Positions 8,407 to 20,600 of a stretch of DNA of 64,000 nt are shown here, piece by piece; the stretch's first letter is position 1, and each line of letters starts with the position of its first letter. Origin of the DNA: Streptomyces sp. YIM 121038 (GTDB taxonomy: Bacteria > Actinomycetota > Actinomycetes > Streptomycetales > Streptomycetaceae); contig NZ_CP030771.1 in the NCBI RefSeq assembly GCF_006088715.1, forward strand, positions 8,182,001 through 8,246,000. The letters are read 5' to 3'. Made by a program: the position numbers and the translations under genes. The notes beneath the pieces were generated by a model, which saw nothing but the letters and a program-made list of their open reading frames with translations, did no database searches and was not told the DNA's origin.

Positions 8407-11400
8407 GTGCGCACCGACCTCATCAAGCCGCTGCCCGTCGTTCTCCTGGAGAACGCGGCCCGGTTTCCCGACAAGGTGGCTTTCGAGGACGACCGGCGGG
8501 CGGTCACCCACGGCGACCTGGAGGCGCGGACGCGCAGGCTGGCCGGGCACCTCGCCGCACTCGGTGTGGTACGCGGCGACCGGGTGGCCCTCTGCCTCGG
8601 CAACACCGTGGCCACGGTGGAGAGTTACCTCGCGGTCGTCCGCGCGGGCGGCATCGGAGTGCCGCTCAACCCGGCCTCCGCCCCGGCCGAACTGGAGTAC
8701 GCACTCGCCGACAGCGGCGCCACCGTGGTCATCACCGACCCCGTGGGGGCACGGCGGCTGCGGAGCTCACCGGCCGTGCCGCCCGCCCTCACGCTCCTGG
8801 TGACGGGCGAGGGCCCCGAGGCCTTCGAGGGGCCGGGAGCGCACGCGTACGACCGGCTCGCCGTCACCGAGCCGGCCGAGCCCGCCCGGGACGACCTCGG
8901 CCTCGACGACGTGGCCTGGATGTTCTACACGTCCGGGACGACAGGACGCCCCAAGGGCGTCCTGTCGACACAGCGCAACTGCCTGTGGTCCGTGGCCTCC
9001 TGCTACGTGCCGATACCGGGGCTGACGGACCAGGACCGGGTGCTGTGGCCGCTCCCGCTGTTCCACAGCCTCTCCCACATCGCGTGCGTCCTGTCCGTCA
9101 CCGTGGTCGGCGCCACCGCCCGGCTCCTGGACGGCGCCTCCGCGGACGACGTGATCAAGGCGCTCCGCGAGGACGACACGACGTTCCTCGCCGGGGTGCC
9201 CACCACGTACCACCACCTGGTGACGGCCGCCCGGCGGAACGGCTTCTCCGCGCCCGCCCTGCGGATCGGCCTGGTCGGCGGCGCGGTCACCGGGCCCGGC
9301 CTGCGCCGGGACTTCGAGGAGACCTTCGGCGTCCCCCTCGTCGACGCCTACGGCAGCACCGAGACGTGCGGGGCCATCACCGTCAACCCGCCCGACGGCG
9401 CCCGGGTCGACGGGTCCTGCGGCCTGCCCGTGCCGGGCGTCGGAGTCCGCGTCGTCGACCCCGGCACGGGCCTCGACGTACCCGCCGGGCAGGACGGCGA
9501 GGTGTGGGTCAGCGGGCCGAACGTCATGGTCGGCTACCACAACAGCCCCGACGCGACCGCCGAGGCGCTGCGCGACGGCTGGTACCGGACCGGGGACCTC
9601 GCCCGGCGCGACGACGCCGGGTACGTCACCATCCGCGGCCGCATCAAGGAACTCGTCATCCGGGGCGGGGAGAACATCCACCCCGAGGAGGTCGAGGCGG
9701 TCCTGCGCACCGTCGAGGGCGTCGCCGACGCGGCCGTCTCCGGCGCGCCCCACCGCACGCTCGGCGAGGTGCCCGTCGCCTATGTGGTCCCCGGCCCCTC
9801 CGGCTTCGCCACCGCGGAGCTGCTCGACCGCTGCCGCGAACGGCTCGCCGCGTACAAGGTGCCGGAGCGCGTCCACGAGGTCACCGCCATCCCCAGGACC
9901 GCCTCGGGCAAGACGCGGCGGCTCCTCCTGGCCGACCGGCCGAGCAGGCTGCGGTACGCGGCGAGCGGCCGCCACGAAGGGCTGTTGAGCCTGGACTGGG
10001 CACCGGTGGCGACACCGGCGGATCCCCGCCCCCCGGCCCGGACGTGGGCCGTGGCCGGTCCCTCGGCGGCCGGACTCGCCACGGCCCTGGAAGCCGCGGG
10101 CGCCGCCGTACGGCACTACCCGGACCTGGCGGCGGTCCAGGCCGCGGTGGCCGCCGGGGACGCGGCCCCCGAGGTGACGGTCGTCGTACGGCCGTCACCG
10201 CCCGTCGACGCCCCGACCGCGGGCCGGGCGGGCCCGCCGGACGCGGCGCACGGGGCGATCGCGCGGGAGCCGGTCGCCGAGGGCCGTGCTGCCGCCCGGC
10301 TGCTGGCCGGACAGCTGCGGGCCTGGCCGCCTGGACCGGAGCCGGCGGCCGCCCGCCTCGTGGTGCTCACCCGCGCGGCGGTCGCGGCCACCGGGCAGGA
10401 CGGGGCACGGGACCTGGCGGAGGCCCCGCTCTGGGCCGTCGCCCGATCCCTTCAGGAACAAGGCGCGGACTCGCTCACCCTCCTCGACCTTGACGCGGAC
10501 GCGACCCCGGAGACGCTGTTCGCCGCACTCGCCTCCGGCGAGCCGCGGATCGCGGTGCGCTCGGGCGCCCTCCTCGCCCCGCGACCGAGCCGGTTGCCCG
10601 TGGAGGACGTGCCGGGGGTGGCCGCCTGGACCGGAGCCACCGGCACGGTGGTGGTCACCGGGGCGGACACGGAGCACGGCGCGGCGCTCGCGCACCGGCT
10701 CGCCACGGTCCACCAGGTGGAGCACCTGCTGCTCGTCGACGCCCCCGCGGACACCGGTACGCCGTCCGCCGCCGCACCGGCCCCCACGGGCACGGACACC
10801 GTCCGCGTGGCCGCCGACGGGCGCGACCCGGAGCCGCTGCGGGCCGCCCTCGCCGGTCTGCGACGACCGGTGAGCGCGGTGGTGCACGCCGCCGGCGACC
10901 CCGAACTCGCCCTGTTCCTCGACGAGCTGACCGCCGAGGCGGAACCGGTCCCCTTCGTCGCGGTGTCCGGCGCGGCCGCGCTGCTGGGTACGCCCGGCAC
11001 CACGGACACGGCCGTCGACGAAGCCCTGACCGAAGCGGTCGTGCACGGCAGGCGGCTGCGGGGCCTGCCCGGGACGTTCCTCGCGCGGGTCGGCGAGCCC
11101 GGCGCCGCAGGCCCGGCGGACGAGGACACGGGGTGGGCGCGCGCCGCGTTCCTCACCGCGTTCGACCTCGCCCTGACGACGGATCCGGCGACGCTCCTGA
11201 CCCTCGACCCGAGCGCACCGGCCGACGTGCGCCGACTCCCCGCACCGCTCGCGGACTTGGCGGGGCCGGAGCAGACGCCGTCCCGGCGGCGCGAGCCCGA
11301 CGCGGCCGTCACGGCGGCACTGCGCGACCGCCTGGCAGCAATGGACGAGCGTGCGCAACAGGCGCTCCTGGAGGACCTCGTCCGTACGCGGGCCGCCGCC

Positions 11401-11610
11401 GTGCTGCACCGGCCGGGGCCCGAGCCGATACCGTCCGACCGGGCCTTCCGCGACCTGGGCTTCACCTCGATGGCCGTCGTCGAACTGCGCAACCGGCTGA
11501 CGGAGAGCACGGGCCTGCCGCTGCCCACCACCGTCGTCTTCGACCACCCCACCCCGCAGGCGCTGGCCGCCCGGCTGCGCGCCGAGATCCTCGGAGTCGC
11601 CCGGCCGGTG
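8407..11610 (+). other. Loading module: CoA ligase - degenerate KR - ACP
   Basis: The ligase (residues 1 to about 510) has the AMP-binding loop [11 protein letters not shown] (174-184), YGSTE (315-319), [14 protein letters not shown], and the C-terminal catalytic Lys in [11 protein letters not shown]-like stretch (about 640-960) has TGADTEHG in place of TGGTGxLG and no catalytic Tyr, so it is probably structural. The ACP serine is residue 1021 in GFTSM, where extension ACPs have GFDSL. Confidence 0.85.
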
Positions 11611-14600
11611 ACCGGGGCGGCCCCGACGGCCGACCCCGGTGAACCCCTCGCGGTCGTGGGGATGGCGTGCCGGCTGCCGGGCGGGGTGACGGGCCCCGAG
11701 GACCTGTGGCGCCTGGTGTCCGAGGGCCGGGACGCGGTGTCGGGGTTCCCCGAGGACCGGGGCTGGAACCTGGAGGGCCTGTTCGACCCGGACCCGGACC
11801 GCGCGGGCACGTCGTACACGGACCAGGGCGGATTCCTCCACGAGGCCGGTCTCTTCGACGCGGGCTTCTTCGGGATCTCCCCGCGCGAGGCCCTGGCGAT
11901 GGACCCGCAGCAGCGGTTGCTCCTGGAAGCCTCCTGGGAGGCCCTGGAGCGGGCGGGCATCGACCCGGGCTCGCTGAAGGGCGCCGACGTCGGGGTGTAC
12001 TCCGGCGTGTTCGGCCAGGGCTACGGGGCGACCGGCACCGGTGTCGTCGCCCCCGAGGCGGAAGGCTTCGCCAGTACGGGCTCGGCGGGCAGCGTCGCGT
12101 CGGGCCGCGTGTCGTACGTGCTCGGTTTCGAGGGCCCGGCGGTCACCGTGGACACGGCGTGCTCGTCCTCGCTCGTAGCCATGCACCTGGCCGCGCAGGC
12201 GCTGCGGCAGGGCGAGTGCTCGATGGCCCTCGCCGGGGGAGCGACCGTGATGGCCACGCCCGGCACCTTCGTGGAGTTCTCCCGACAGCGGGCTCTGGCC
12301 CCCGACGGCCGGTGCAAGGCCTTCTCCTCGACGGCCGACGGCACGGGCTGGGCCGAGGGCGTGGGCGTCGTGGTCCTTGAGCGCCTTTCCGTGGCGCGCG
12401 AGCGCGGCCACCGGGTGCTCGCGGTGATCCGGGGCAGCGCGGTCAACCAGGACGGCGCCTCCAACGGCCTCACCGCCCCCAACGGCCTCGCACAGCAGCG
12501 CGTCATCCGCAGGGCACTCGCCAGTGCCGGGCTGGCCCCGGCCGACGTGGACGCGGTGGAGGCCCACGGCACCGGGACGGCCCTGGGCGATCCGATCGAG
12601 GCGCAGGCGCTCCTGGCGACGTACGGGCAGGGTCGGGAGCCCGAACGGCCTTTGTGGCTGGGTTCGTTGAAGTCGAACATCGGGCATGCGCAGGCCGCCG
12701 CGGGTGTGGCCGGTGTGATCAAGATGGTCCAGGCGCTGCGGCACGGCCTTCTCCCGGCGACCCTTCACGTGGACGCGCCCACCCCCCAAGTCGACTGGTC
12801 CGTGGGAGCGGTGGAGCTGCTGACGGAGGCGCGGGACTGGCCGCGCGCCGGGCGCCCGCGCCGGGCGGGGGTGTCGTCGTTCGGCGTGAGCGGCACGAAC
12901 GCCCATCTGATCCTGGAGGAGGCGCCCGAGGAGCCGGTCGCAGAGGATTGCGGCCCCCTCGGTGTGGTGCCGTTGGTGGTGTCGGCGCGGAGCCGGGCTT
13001 CGCTGGCGGGGCAGGCCGGTCGCCTGGCGTCGTATGTGGAGTCGGGCGCCGGCGAGTCGTTGCCCGCCGTGGCCGGGGCGCTGGTGTCGGGTCGGGCCGT
13101 CCTCGGTGAGCGTGCGGTGGTCGTGGCGGGCTCGGGCGAGGAGGCGCTGACCGGGCTGCGGGCCCTCGCGCGCGGGGAGCACGCGGCCGGTCTGGTGACG
13201 GGGACGGGTACGCCGGGCAAGGTCGTGTGGGTGTTCCCGGGGCAGGGCTCGCAGTGGGTCGGGATGGGCCGTGAACTCCTCGACGCCTCCCCGGTGTTCG
13301 CGGAGCGGGTGGCGGAGTGCGCTGCCGCCCTGGAGCGGTGGGTGGACTGGTCGCTCGTCGATGTCCTACGGGGTGACGCCGATCCCGAGGTTCTTGAGCG
13401 GGTGGATGTGGTGCAGCCCGCGAGTTTCGCGGTGATGGTGGGTTTGGCTGCGGTGTGGGCGTCGGTCGGCGTGGAGCCGGATGCGGTGCTCGGTCACTCG
13501 CAGGGGGAGATCGCGGCGGCGTGTGTGGCGGGTTCCCTCTCGCTTGAGGATGCGGCCCGTGTGGTGGCGTTGCGCAGTCAGGCCATAGCTGGGGAGCTGG
13601 CCGGGCGCGGTGGTATGGCTTCGGTGGCGCTGAGTGAGGCGGAGGTTCTGGGGCGGCTTGGGCCCTGGGCGGGCCGGGTGGAGGTCGCGGCTGTCAACGG
13701 GCCGTCGTCCGTGGTGATCGCGGGTGACGCCGAAGCCTTGGACGAGGTGCTGGAGGCCCTGTCCAGGGATGGTGTTCGTACGCGCCGGGTCGCGGTGGAC
13801 TACGCATCGCACACCCGCCACGTCGAGGACATCCAGGACGTGCTGGCCGAAGTGCTGGCAGGAGTGAGCGCGAAGGCCCCGGACGTGCCGTTCTACTCCA
13901 CCGTGACCGGCGGCTGGGTGGAGGAGGCCGGGATCCTGGACGGCGAGTACTGGTACCGCAACCTGCGCGGTCAGGTGCGGTTCGGCCCGGCCGTGGCTGA
14001 CCTGCTGCGGGAGGGCTACGGCGTGTTCGTGGAGGTCAGCGCCCACCCCGTACTCGTACAGCCGGTGACAGAGGCCGTGGACGCCGACGCGGTGGTGACG
14101 GGCTCGCTGCGCCGGGACGAAGGCGGTCTGCGGCGGCTGCTGGTGTCGATGGCCGAGCTGTTCGTGCGGGGCGTGGCGGTGGACTGGCGTGGTGTGCTGC
14201 CCATGACGGGGTCGCCGCGCGTGGAGTTGCCGACGTACGCCTTCGAGCACCAGCACTACTGGTTGAAGCCGGTCGCGGAGGCCACCGACGCGGCCTCGCT
14301 CGGGCAGGCGGCGGGGGAGCATCCGCTCCTCGGCGCGGTCGTCGCCATGCCGGACTCCGGTGGGCTCATGGCCACGTCGAGGTGGTCGCTGCGGTCGCAG
14401 CCGTGGCTCGGGGACCAGCTGGCGGGGGACGTGGCCGTGGTGCCGAACGCGGCCCTGGTCGAGGTGGCCGTCCGGCTCGGTGACCTCGTCGCGAGCCCCG
14501 TACTCGACGAACTCGTCGTCGAGGAGCCCGTGGTGCTGCCGCACCGCGGCAGCCGTGGCGTCCAGGTCGTCGTCGGCGGGCCGGACGGGTCGGGGCGGCG

Positions 14601-17600
14601 GTCGGTGGAGGTCTACTCCCGCGCCGGGGACGCCCCGCTGGACGCGCGCTGGACCCGGCACGCGTACGGCACGCTGTCGCACGGCACGACGACCGAGGTG
14701 ACACCCCCGCGGAGCGGGCCCGTGACCGAGGTCGCTCTGGACGGTGCCGCCCTGCGCGAAGCGGGCCGTTACGGTGTGCACCCCGCGCTCCTCGACGCCG
14801 CCGTCCGCACGGTCGTCCCCGACGGCATGGTGGCGTCGGTGTGGACCGGGGTGACCCTCCTTGCTTCGGGCGCCACCGCGCTCCACGTACGAGCGGGCGG
14901 GACGTCACCGGACGGCACCGGCCTGCGGCTGACCGACCCCGCGGGGCAGCCCGTCATGACCGTCGCGTCCGTACGCGGGGCCGTGTTCACCTCCGAACAG
15001 GCGGGTGTGGCCGCTGAGGTGGCGCGCGACGCGCTGTTCCGCGTCGACTGGACGGAGCTGACGCTGCCCGCCGTGGACCGGGCGCTCGACGTCGTCACCG
15101 TCGCGGGTGCCGAGGACGTCGGTGCCTGCGCGGGGCCGGGCACGTCGGTACCCGAGGTCGTGGTGTACGAGGCCACGCGCGCGACCGCCGACCCCCGGCC
15201 TCCGGTCAACGCGGCCCTGGCCGTGCTCCAGGCGTGGCTCGCGGAGCCCGCCCTCGCGGGGACCCGGCTCGCCGTCGTCACTGGGGACCGTACGGAACTC
15301 GGTGCGGCCGCGGTGTGGGGCCTGGTGCGCTCGGCGCAGTCGGAGCATCCGGGCCGCATCGTCCTCGTGGAGCTCGACGAGGACTCCCGGGGCGCGCTGC
15401 CCGCCGTGATGCTCAGCGGCGAACCGCAGCTGAGGGTGCGCGGCGGCGTCGCGGCGGTGCCCCGGCTCGCGCGGGTGCCCGTACCGGAGTCCGGTGCCGG
15501 GCGGCAGCCCCGCCCGCTCGACCCCGAGGGCACCGTACTGATCACCGGCGGCACCGGGACGCTCGGCGCCGCCACGGCACGGCACCTGGTCGCCGCGCAC
15601 GGCGTCCGGCACCTGGTCCTCGCCAGTCGCCGGGGGGCGGCGCCGGAGCTGCGGGAGGAACTGGCCGGTCTGGGGGCGTCCGTCACCGTCGCCGCCTGCG
15701 ACACGGCGGACCGGGACCAGGTGGCGGAGCTGCTGCGGGCGATACCGGCCGCGCGTCCGCTCACCGCCGTGGTGCACGCCGCCGGGGTCCTGGACGACGG
15801 CGTGCTCACCGAGCTGACCCCGGAACGCGTCGACACCGTGCTGCGGCCGAAGACCGACGCGGCGCTGCATCTGCACGAGCTGACCCGGGACCTGGACCTC
15901 GCCGCGTTCGTCCTGTTCTCCTCGGCGGCGGGCGTCCTCGGCAACCCGGGACAGGCCAACTACGCCGCCGCCAACGCCGCCCTGGACGCCCTGGCGTGCC
16001 AACGGCGCCGGGCGGGCCTGCCCGGGGTGTCCCTGGCCTGGGGCTACTGGGCGACGGCCAGCGGCATGACCGCGCACCTGGGCGCCGCCGACCTGCGGCG
16101 CAACCAGCGCGTCGGCATGTCGGGCCTGTCCGCCGCCGAGGGCATGGCCCTCCTGGACGCCGCCCTCCTGGACGCCGCCCTCCTGGAAGCCTCCCTGCGC
16201 ACCGGCGCGGACGACCCGCTGGTGGCGGCGAAGTTCGACGTGGCCGCGCTGCGCACGGCGGCGGCCGAGGGACCGCTGCCCCCGCTCCTTCGCGGCCTCG
16301 CCCCGCGACCGCGCCCCACGGCCCGGGCGGCGGCCCCCGCCGGGCCCGCGTCGCTGCGGGAACGGGTCGCCGCCCTGGGCGCCACCGAGCGGACCGAGGC
16401 GCTGGTCGACCTGGTGCTCGGGCACGCCGCCGAGGTGCTCGGGCACAGCACCGCCGACGCCGTGCGGGCCGACCGGACGTTCAAGGAGGCCGGGTTCGAC
16501 TCGCTGACGGCGGTGGAGCTGCGCAACCGGCTCGCCGCCGCGACCGGGCTCACCCTCTCCCCGGCCCTGGTCTTCGACTATCCGAAGCCGACCGCGCTCG
16601 CCGGGCACCTGGGCTCCCAGCTCCTCGGCGTACCGTCGGACCGCCCGGCCGAGCCCGCCGCACCCGCCCGTACGGCCGACGAGCCGATCGCGATCGTGGC
16701 GATGGCGTGCCGCTTCCCCGCCGGTGCGCACAGCCCGGAGGACCTCTGGCGGGTGGTGGCCGAAGGGACCGACGCGGTCACCGAGTTCCCCGACGACCGC
16801 GGCTGGGACACCGACCGGCTCTTCCACCCCGACCCCGACCACGCGGGCACCACCTACGTGCGCCACGGCGCCTTCCTCGACGACGCCGCCGGGTTCGACG
16901 CCGCCTTCTTCGGGATCTCGCCGAACGAGGCCCTCGCCATGGACCCGCAGCAGCGGCTGCTCCTCGAAACGTCCTGGGAGGCGTTCGAGCGGGCCGCGAT
17001 CGACCCGGGGACCCTGGCCGGGCAGGACGTCGGTGTCTTCGTCGGGGTCAACAGCCACGACTACAGCGTGCGGCTGCACCAGGCCCCCGGCGCCGCGGGC
17101 ATCGAGGGCCTGCGGCTCACCGGCGGTTCGGGCAGCGTCGCCTCCGGCCGCGTCGCCTACCACTTCGGCTTCGAGGGCCCCGCCATCACGGTCGACACGG
17201 CCTGCTCCTCCTCCCTGGTGGCCCTGCACATGGCGGCGCAGGCGCTGCACCGGGGCGAGTGCTCCATGGCCCTGGCCGGAGGCGTGATGGTGATGGGCAC
17301 CGTGGAGACGTTCGTGGAGTTCTCCCGGCAGCGCGGGCTGGCCCCCGACGGCCGGTGCAAGGCCTTCGCGGACGGCGCCGACGGCACCGGCTGGTCCGAG
17401 GGCGCGGGCCTCCTCCTCGTGGAGCGCCTCTCGGACGCCCGCCGCCGCGGCCACCAGGTCCTGGCCGTCGTCCGCGGCTCCGCCGTGAACCAGGACGGCG
17501 CGTCGAACGGCCTGACGGCACCCAACGGCCCCGCGCAGCAGCGCGTGATCCGCAAGGCCCTGGCCCACGCGGGCCTCGGCACGTCGGACGTGGACGCCGT

Positions 17601-20600
17601 GGAGGCGCACGGCACGGGCACGACGCTCGGCGACCCGATCGAGGCGCAGGCGCTGCTCGCGACGTACGGACAGGACCGGCCCGCCGAACGACCGCTGTGG
17701 CTCGGGTCGGTGAAGTCGAACATCGGGCACACCCAGGCGGCGGCGGGCGTCGCGGGCGTGATCAAGATGGTCATGGCCATGCGCCACGGCACGCTCCCCA
17801 GGACGCTGCACGTGGACCGCCCCTCGTCCCGCATCGACTGGTCCGCGGGCGCGGTGGAGCTCCTGACCGAGGCGCGGGAGTGGCCGCGCGACGGCCGTCC
17901 GCGCCGGGCCGGGGTGTCGTCCTTCGGCATCGGCGGCACCAACGCGCATGTCGTCCTGGAGGAGGCCCCCGATCCGGAGGTCCCCGATTCGGAGGTCCCC
18001 GATCCGGAGGTGCGCGATTCGGAGGCTTCCGGCCAGGTGGCCACGGGCCCGCAGGTCTCCGGCCAGCAGGTTCCCGGCCCGCCGGTCCCCGACCACGCGG
18101 CGGCCGTCGAGCCCGAGCCCGGCGCCCGGCGTGCGGACGGCCCGCCCCCGGCCCCGGCCCTGGTCCCGGACCCGGCCTCGGTCCCGGTCCTCGTGTCGGC
18201 CCGTACCCCCGACGGCCTCCGCGGCCAGGCCGGCCGGCTCGCCCGCTTCCTCGACGACCGGCCCGACGTACGCCTCGCCGACGCGGCGCACGCCCTCGCC
18301 ACCACGCGCGCCCGGCTCGACCACCGTGCCGTCGTCCTGGCGTCCGGCCGGGGGCAGGCCGGCGCGGACCTCCGCGCCTTCGGCAGGGGCGAGGAGAGCC
18401 CCGCCGTGGTCTCCGGCACTCCCGTCCCGGGCAAACTCGCCGTCCTCTTCACCGGGCAGGGCAGCCAGTGGCCCGGCATGGGCCGCGCACTCGCCGCGGC
18501 GCACCCGGTCTTCCGCGACGCCTTCGCCGCCGCGTGCGCCGCCGTGGAGGCGCACCTGGGCGGGCACGCGGCACGCCCGCTGCACGAGGTGGTGTTCGCC
18601 GAGCACGGGGCGCCCGGCAGCGAACTCCTCGGCCGGACCATGTACACGCAGGGCGCCCTGTTCGCCCTGGAGACGGCGCTGTTCCGGCTCTTCGAGTCCT
18701 GGGGGGTACGGCCGGACCTCCTCGCGGGACACTCGATCGGGGAGATCACCGCCGCGCACGTCTCCGGAGTCCTCGGCCTGGCCGAGGCGGGCGAACTCGT
18801 CGCCGCGCGCGGCCGGTTGATGCAGGCCCTCCCCGCGGACGGCGCGATGGTCGCCGTCCGGGCGACGGAGGCCGACGTCGAGCCGCTGCTCGCCCGGGCG
18901 CGGGGCACGGTCTGCGTGGCCGCGGTGAACGGCCCCGACGCCCTGGTGCTCTCCGGCACCGAGGACGCCGTACTGGCCCTCGCCGACGAACTGGCACGCC
19001 AGGGCCGCAAGACGCGGCGGCTCCCGGTCCGCCACGCCTTCCACTCGCCGCTCATGGAGCCCATGCTCGACGAGTTCCGCACGGTCGCGGAGCGCCTGTC
19101 GTACCGCACGGGCGAACTCCCCGTCGTCTCCACGCTGACCGGCGCCCTCGCCCGGGACGGGCGCCTCGCCACCCCCGGCTACTGGGTCGACCAGGTGCGC
19201 GGCACCGTACGGTTCGGCGACGCCGTCACCGCGCTCGGCGGCCTCGGGGCGACGACGTTCCTCGAACTGGGCCCGGGCGGGGCCCTCGCCGCGATGGCGC
19301 TCGGCACCCTCGGCGCGCCGGAGCGGAGCTGCGTCGCCACCCTGCGCAAGGACGGCGCGGAGGCCGCCGACGTCCTGACCGCGCTCGCGGAACTGCACGT
19401 CCGCGGCACGGCCGTGGACTGGACGGCCGTACTCGCGCCCCCGGCCACGGCGGCCGGAGCCGACCTGCCCACGTACGCGTTCCAGCACCAGCGGTACTGG
19501 GTCGACTCCGACTCCGCCGCACCGGCCGGAGCGGAGGCGCTGGGCGCCACCGGCGCCCGGCACCCGCTGCTCGGCACCGTCATCGACGTGCCGGGCGACG
19601 ACGGCGGCAGCGGTGGCGTCGTGCTCACCGGGCGGCTCGCACCCCACGGCCCGGGCCGCCTCCCCGGCCCGAAGGGCGCCGACGGCACCACCGCGATCCC
19701 GGCCGCCGTACTCCTGGACATGCTCGTCAGGGCCGGTGACGAGGTGGGCTGCGGCAGCCTCGAACAGGTCGCGGTCGAAGAGCCGTTGACGGTGCCGGGC
19801 CGCAGCCACACCCACGTACGGGTGTCCGTGGCGGCCCCGGCGCCGGACGGCCGCCGCCACGCCACCGTCCACGGCCGCCCCGCGGGCCCGGAGCAAGGGC
19901 CCTGGACGTGCCACGCCCGAGCCGTCCTCGTCCCCGGAACCCCGCACCCCGCCTTCGACGTGCGCACCTGGCAGCCGCCCGAGGACAACACCGCGCTCCT
20001 CGCCGGGGCGCGCGTGTGGCAGCAGGGCGACCACACCTGCGCCGAGATCACGCTTCCGTCCGAACTGGCCGACGAGACAGACCGGTTCACCCTCCACCCC
20101 GTGCTCGTCGACACCGCGCTGCGCGTCCTGGCCGCACGTACGGGAGCGGACCCGGCGGCGGACGCCGACGACCTCGCCGACTGCGCCGGTCTCGCGGTGT
20201 ACGCGGAGGGCGCCGCCTCGCTGCGGCTGCGGATCACACCGGGGCGGGACGGCCGCCATCTGCTGGAGCTCGCGGACCCGGACGGTGAACCCGTGGCGGC
20301 CCTGGGCCCGTTGAGCCTGACCGCCCCGGCCGGGCGCGGCGCGGCTCCCGCGTCGTGCGTCGGCGGCACCGCCGACGCACCCGCGGCGACCGGGGCCGTC
20401 GCCCGCCGCGTGGTCGCGCGTCGGGAAGGCGCGGAAGCCGCCTTCGCCGACCGGCTGGCCGGGCTCTCCGCCGCAGAGCAGCACCGTGTGGTCCTCGACC
20501 TGGTCCAGGAGAGCGCCGCGGTCGTGCTCGGCCACCGCGCACAGGACCGCTTCGACGAGGACCAGCCCTTCAAGAACCTCGGCTTCGACTCCCTCGGCGC

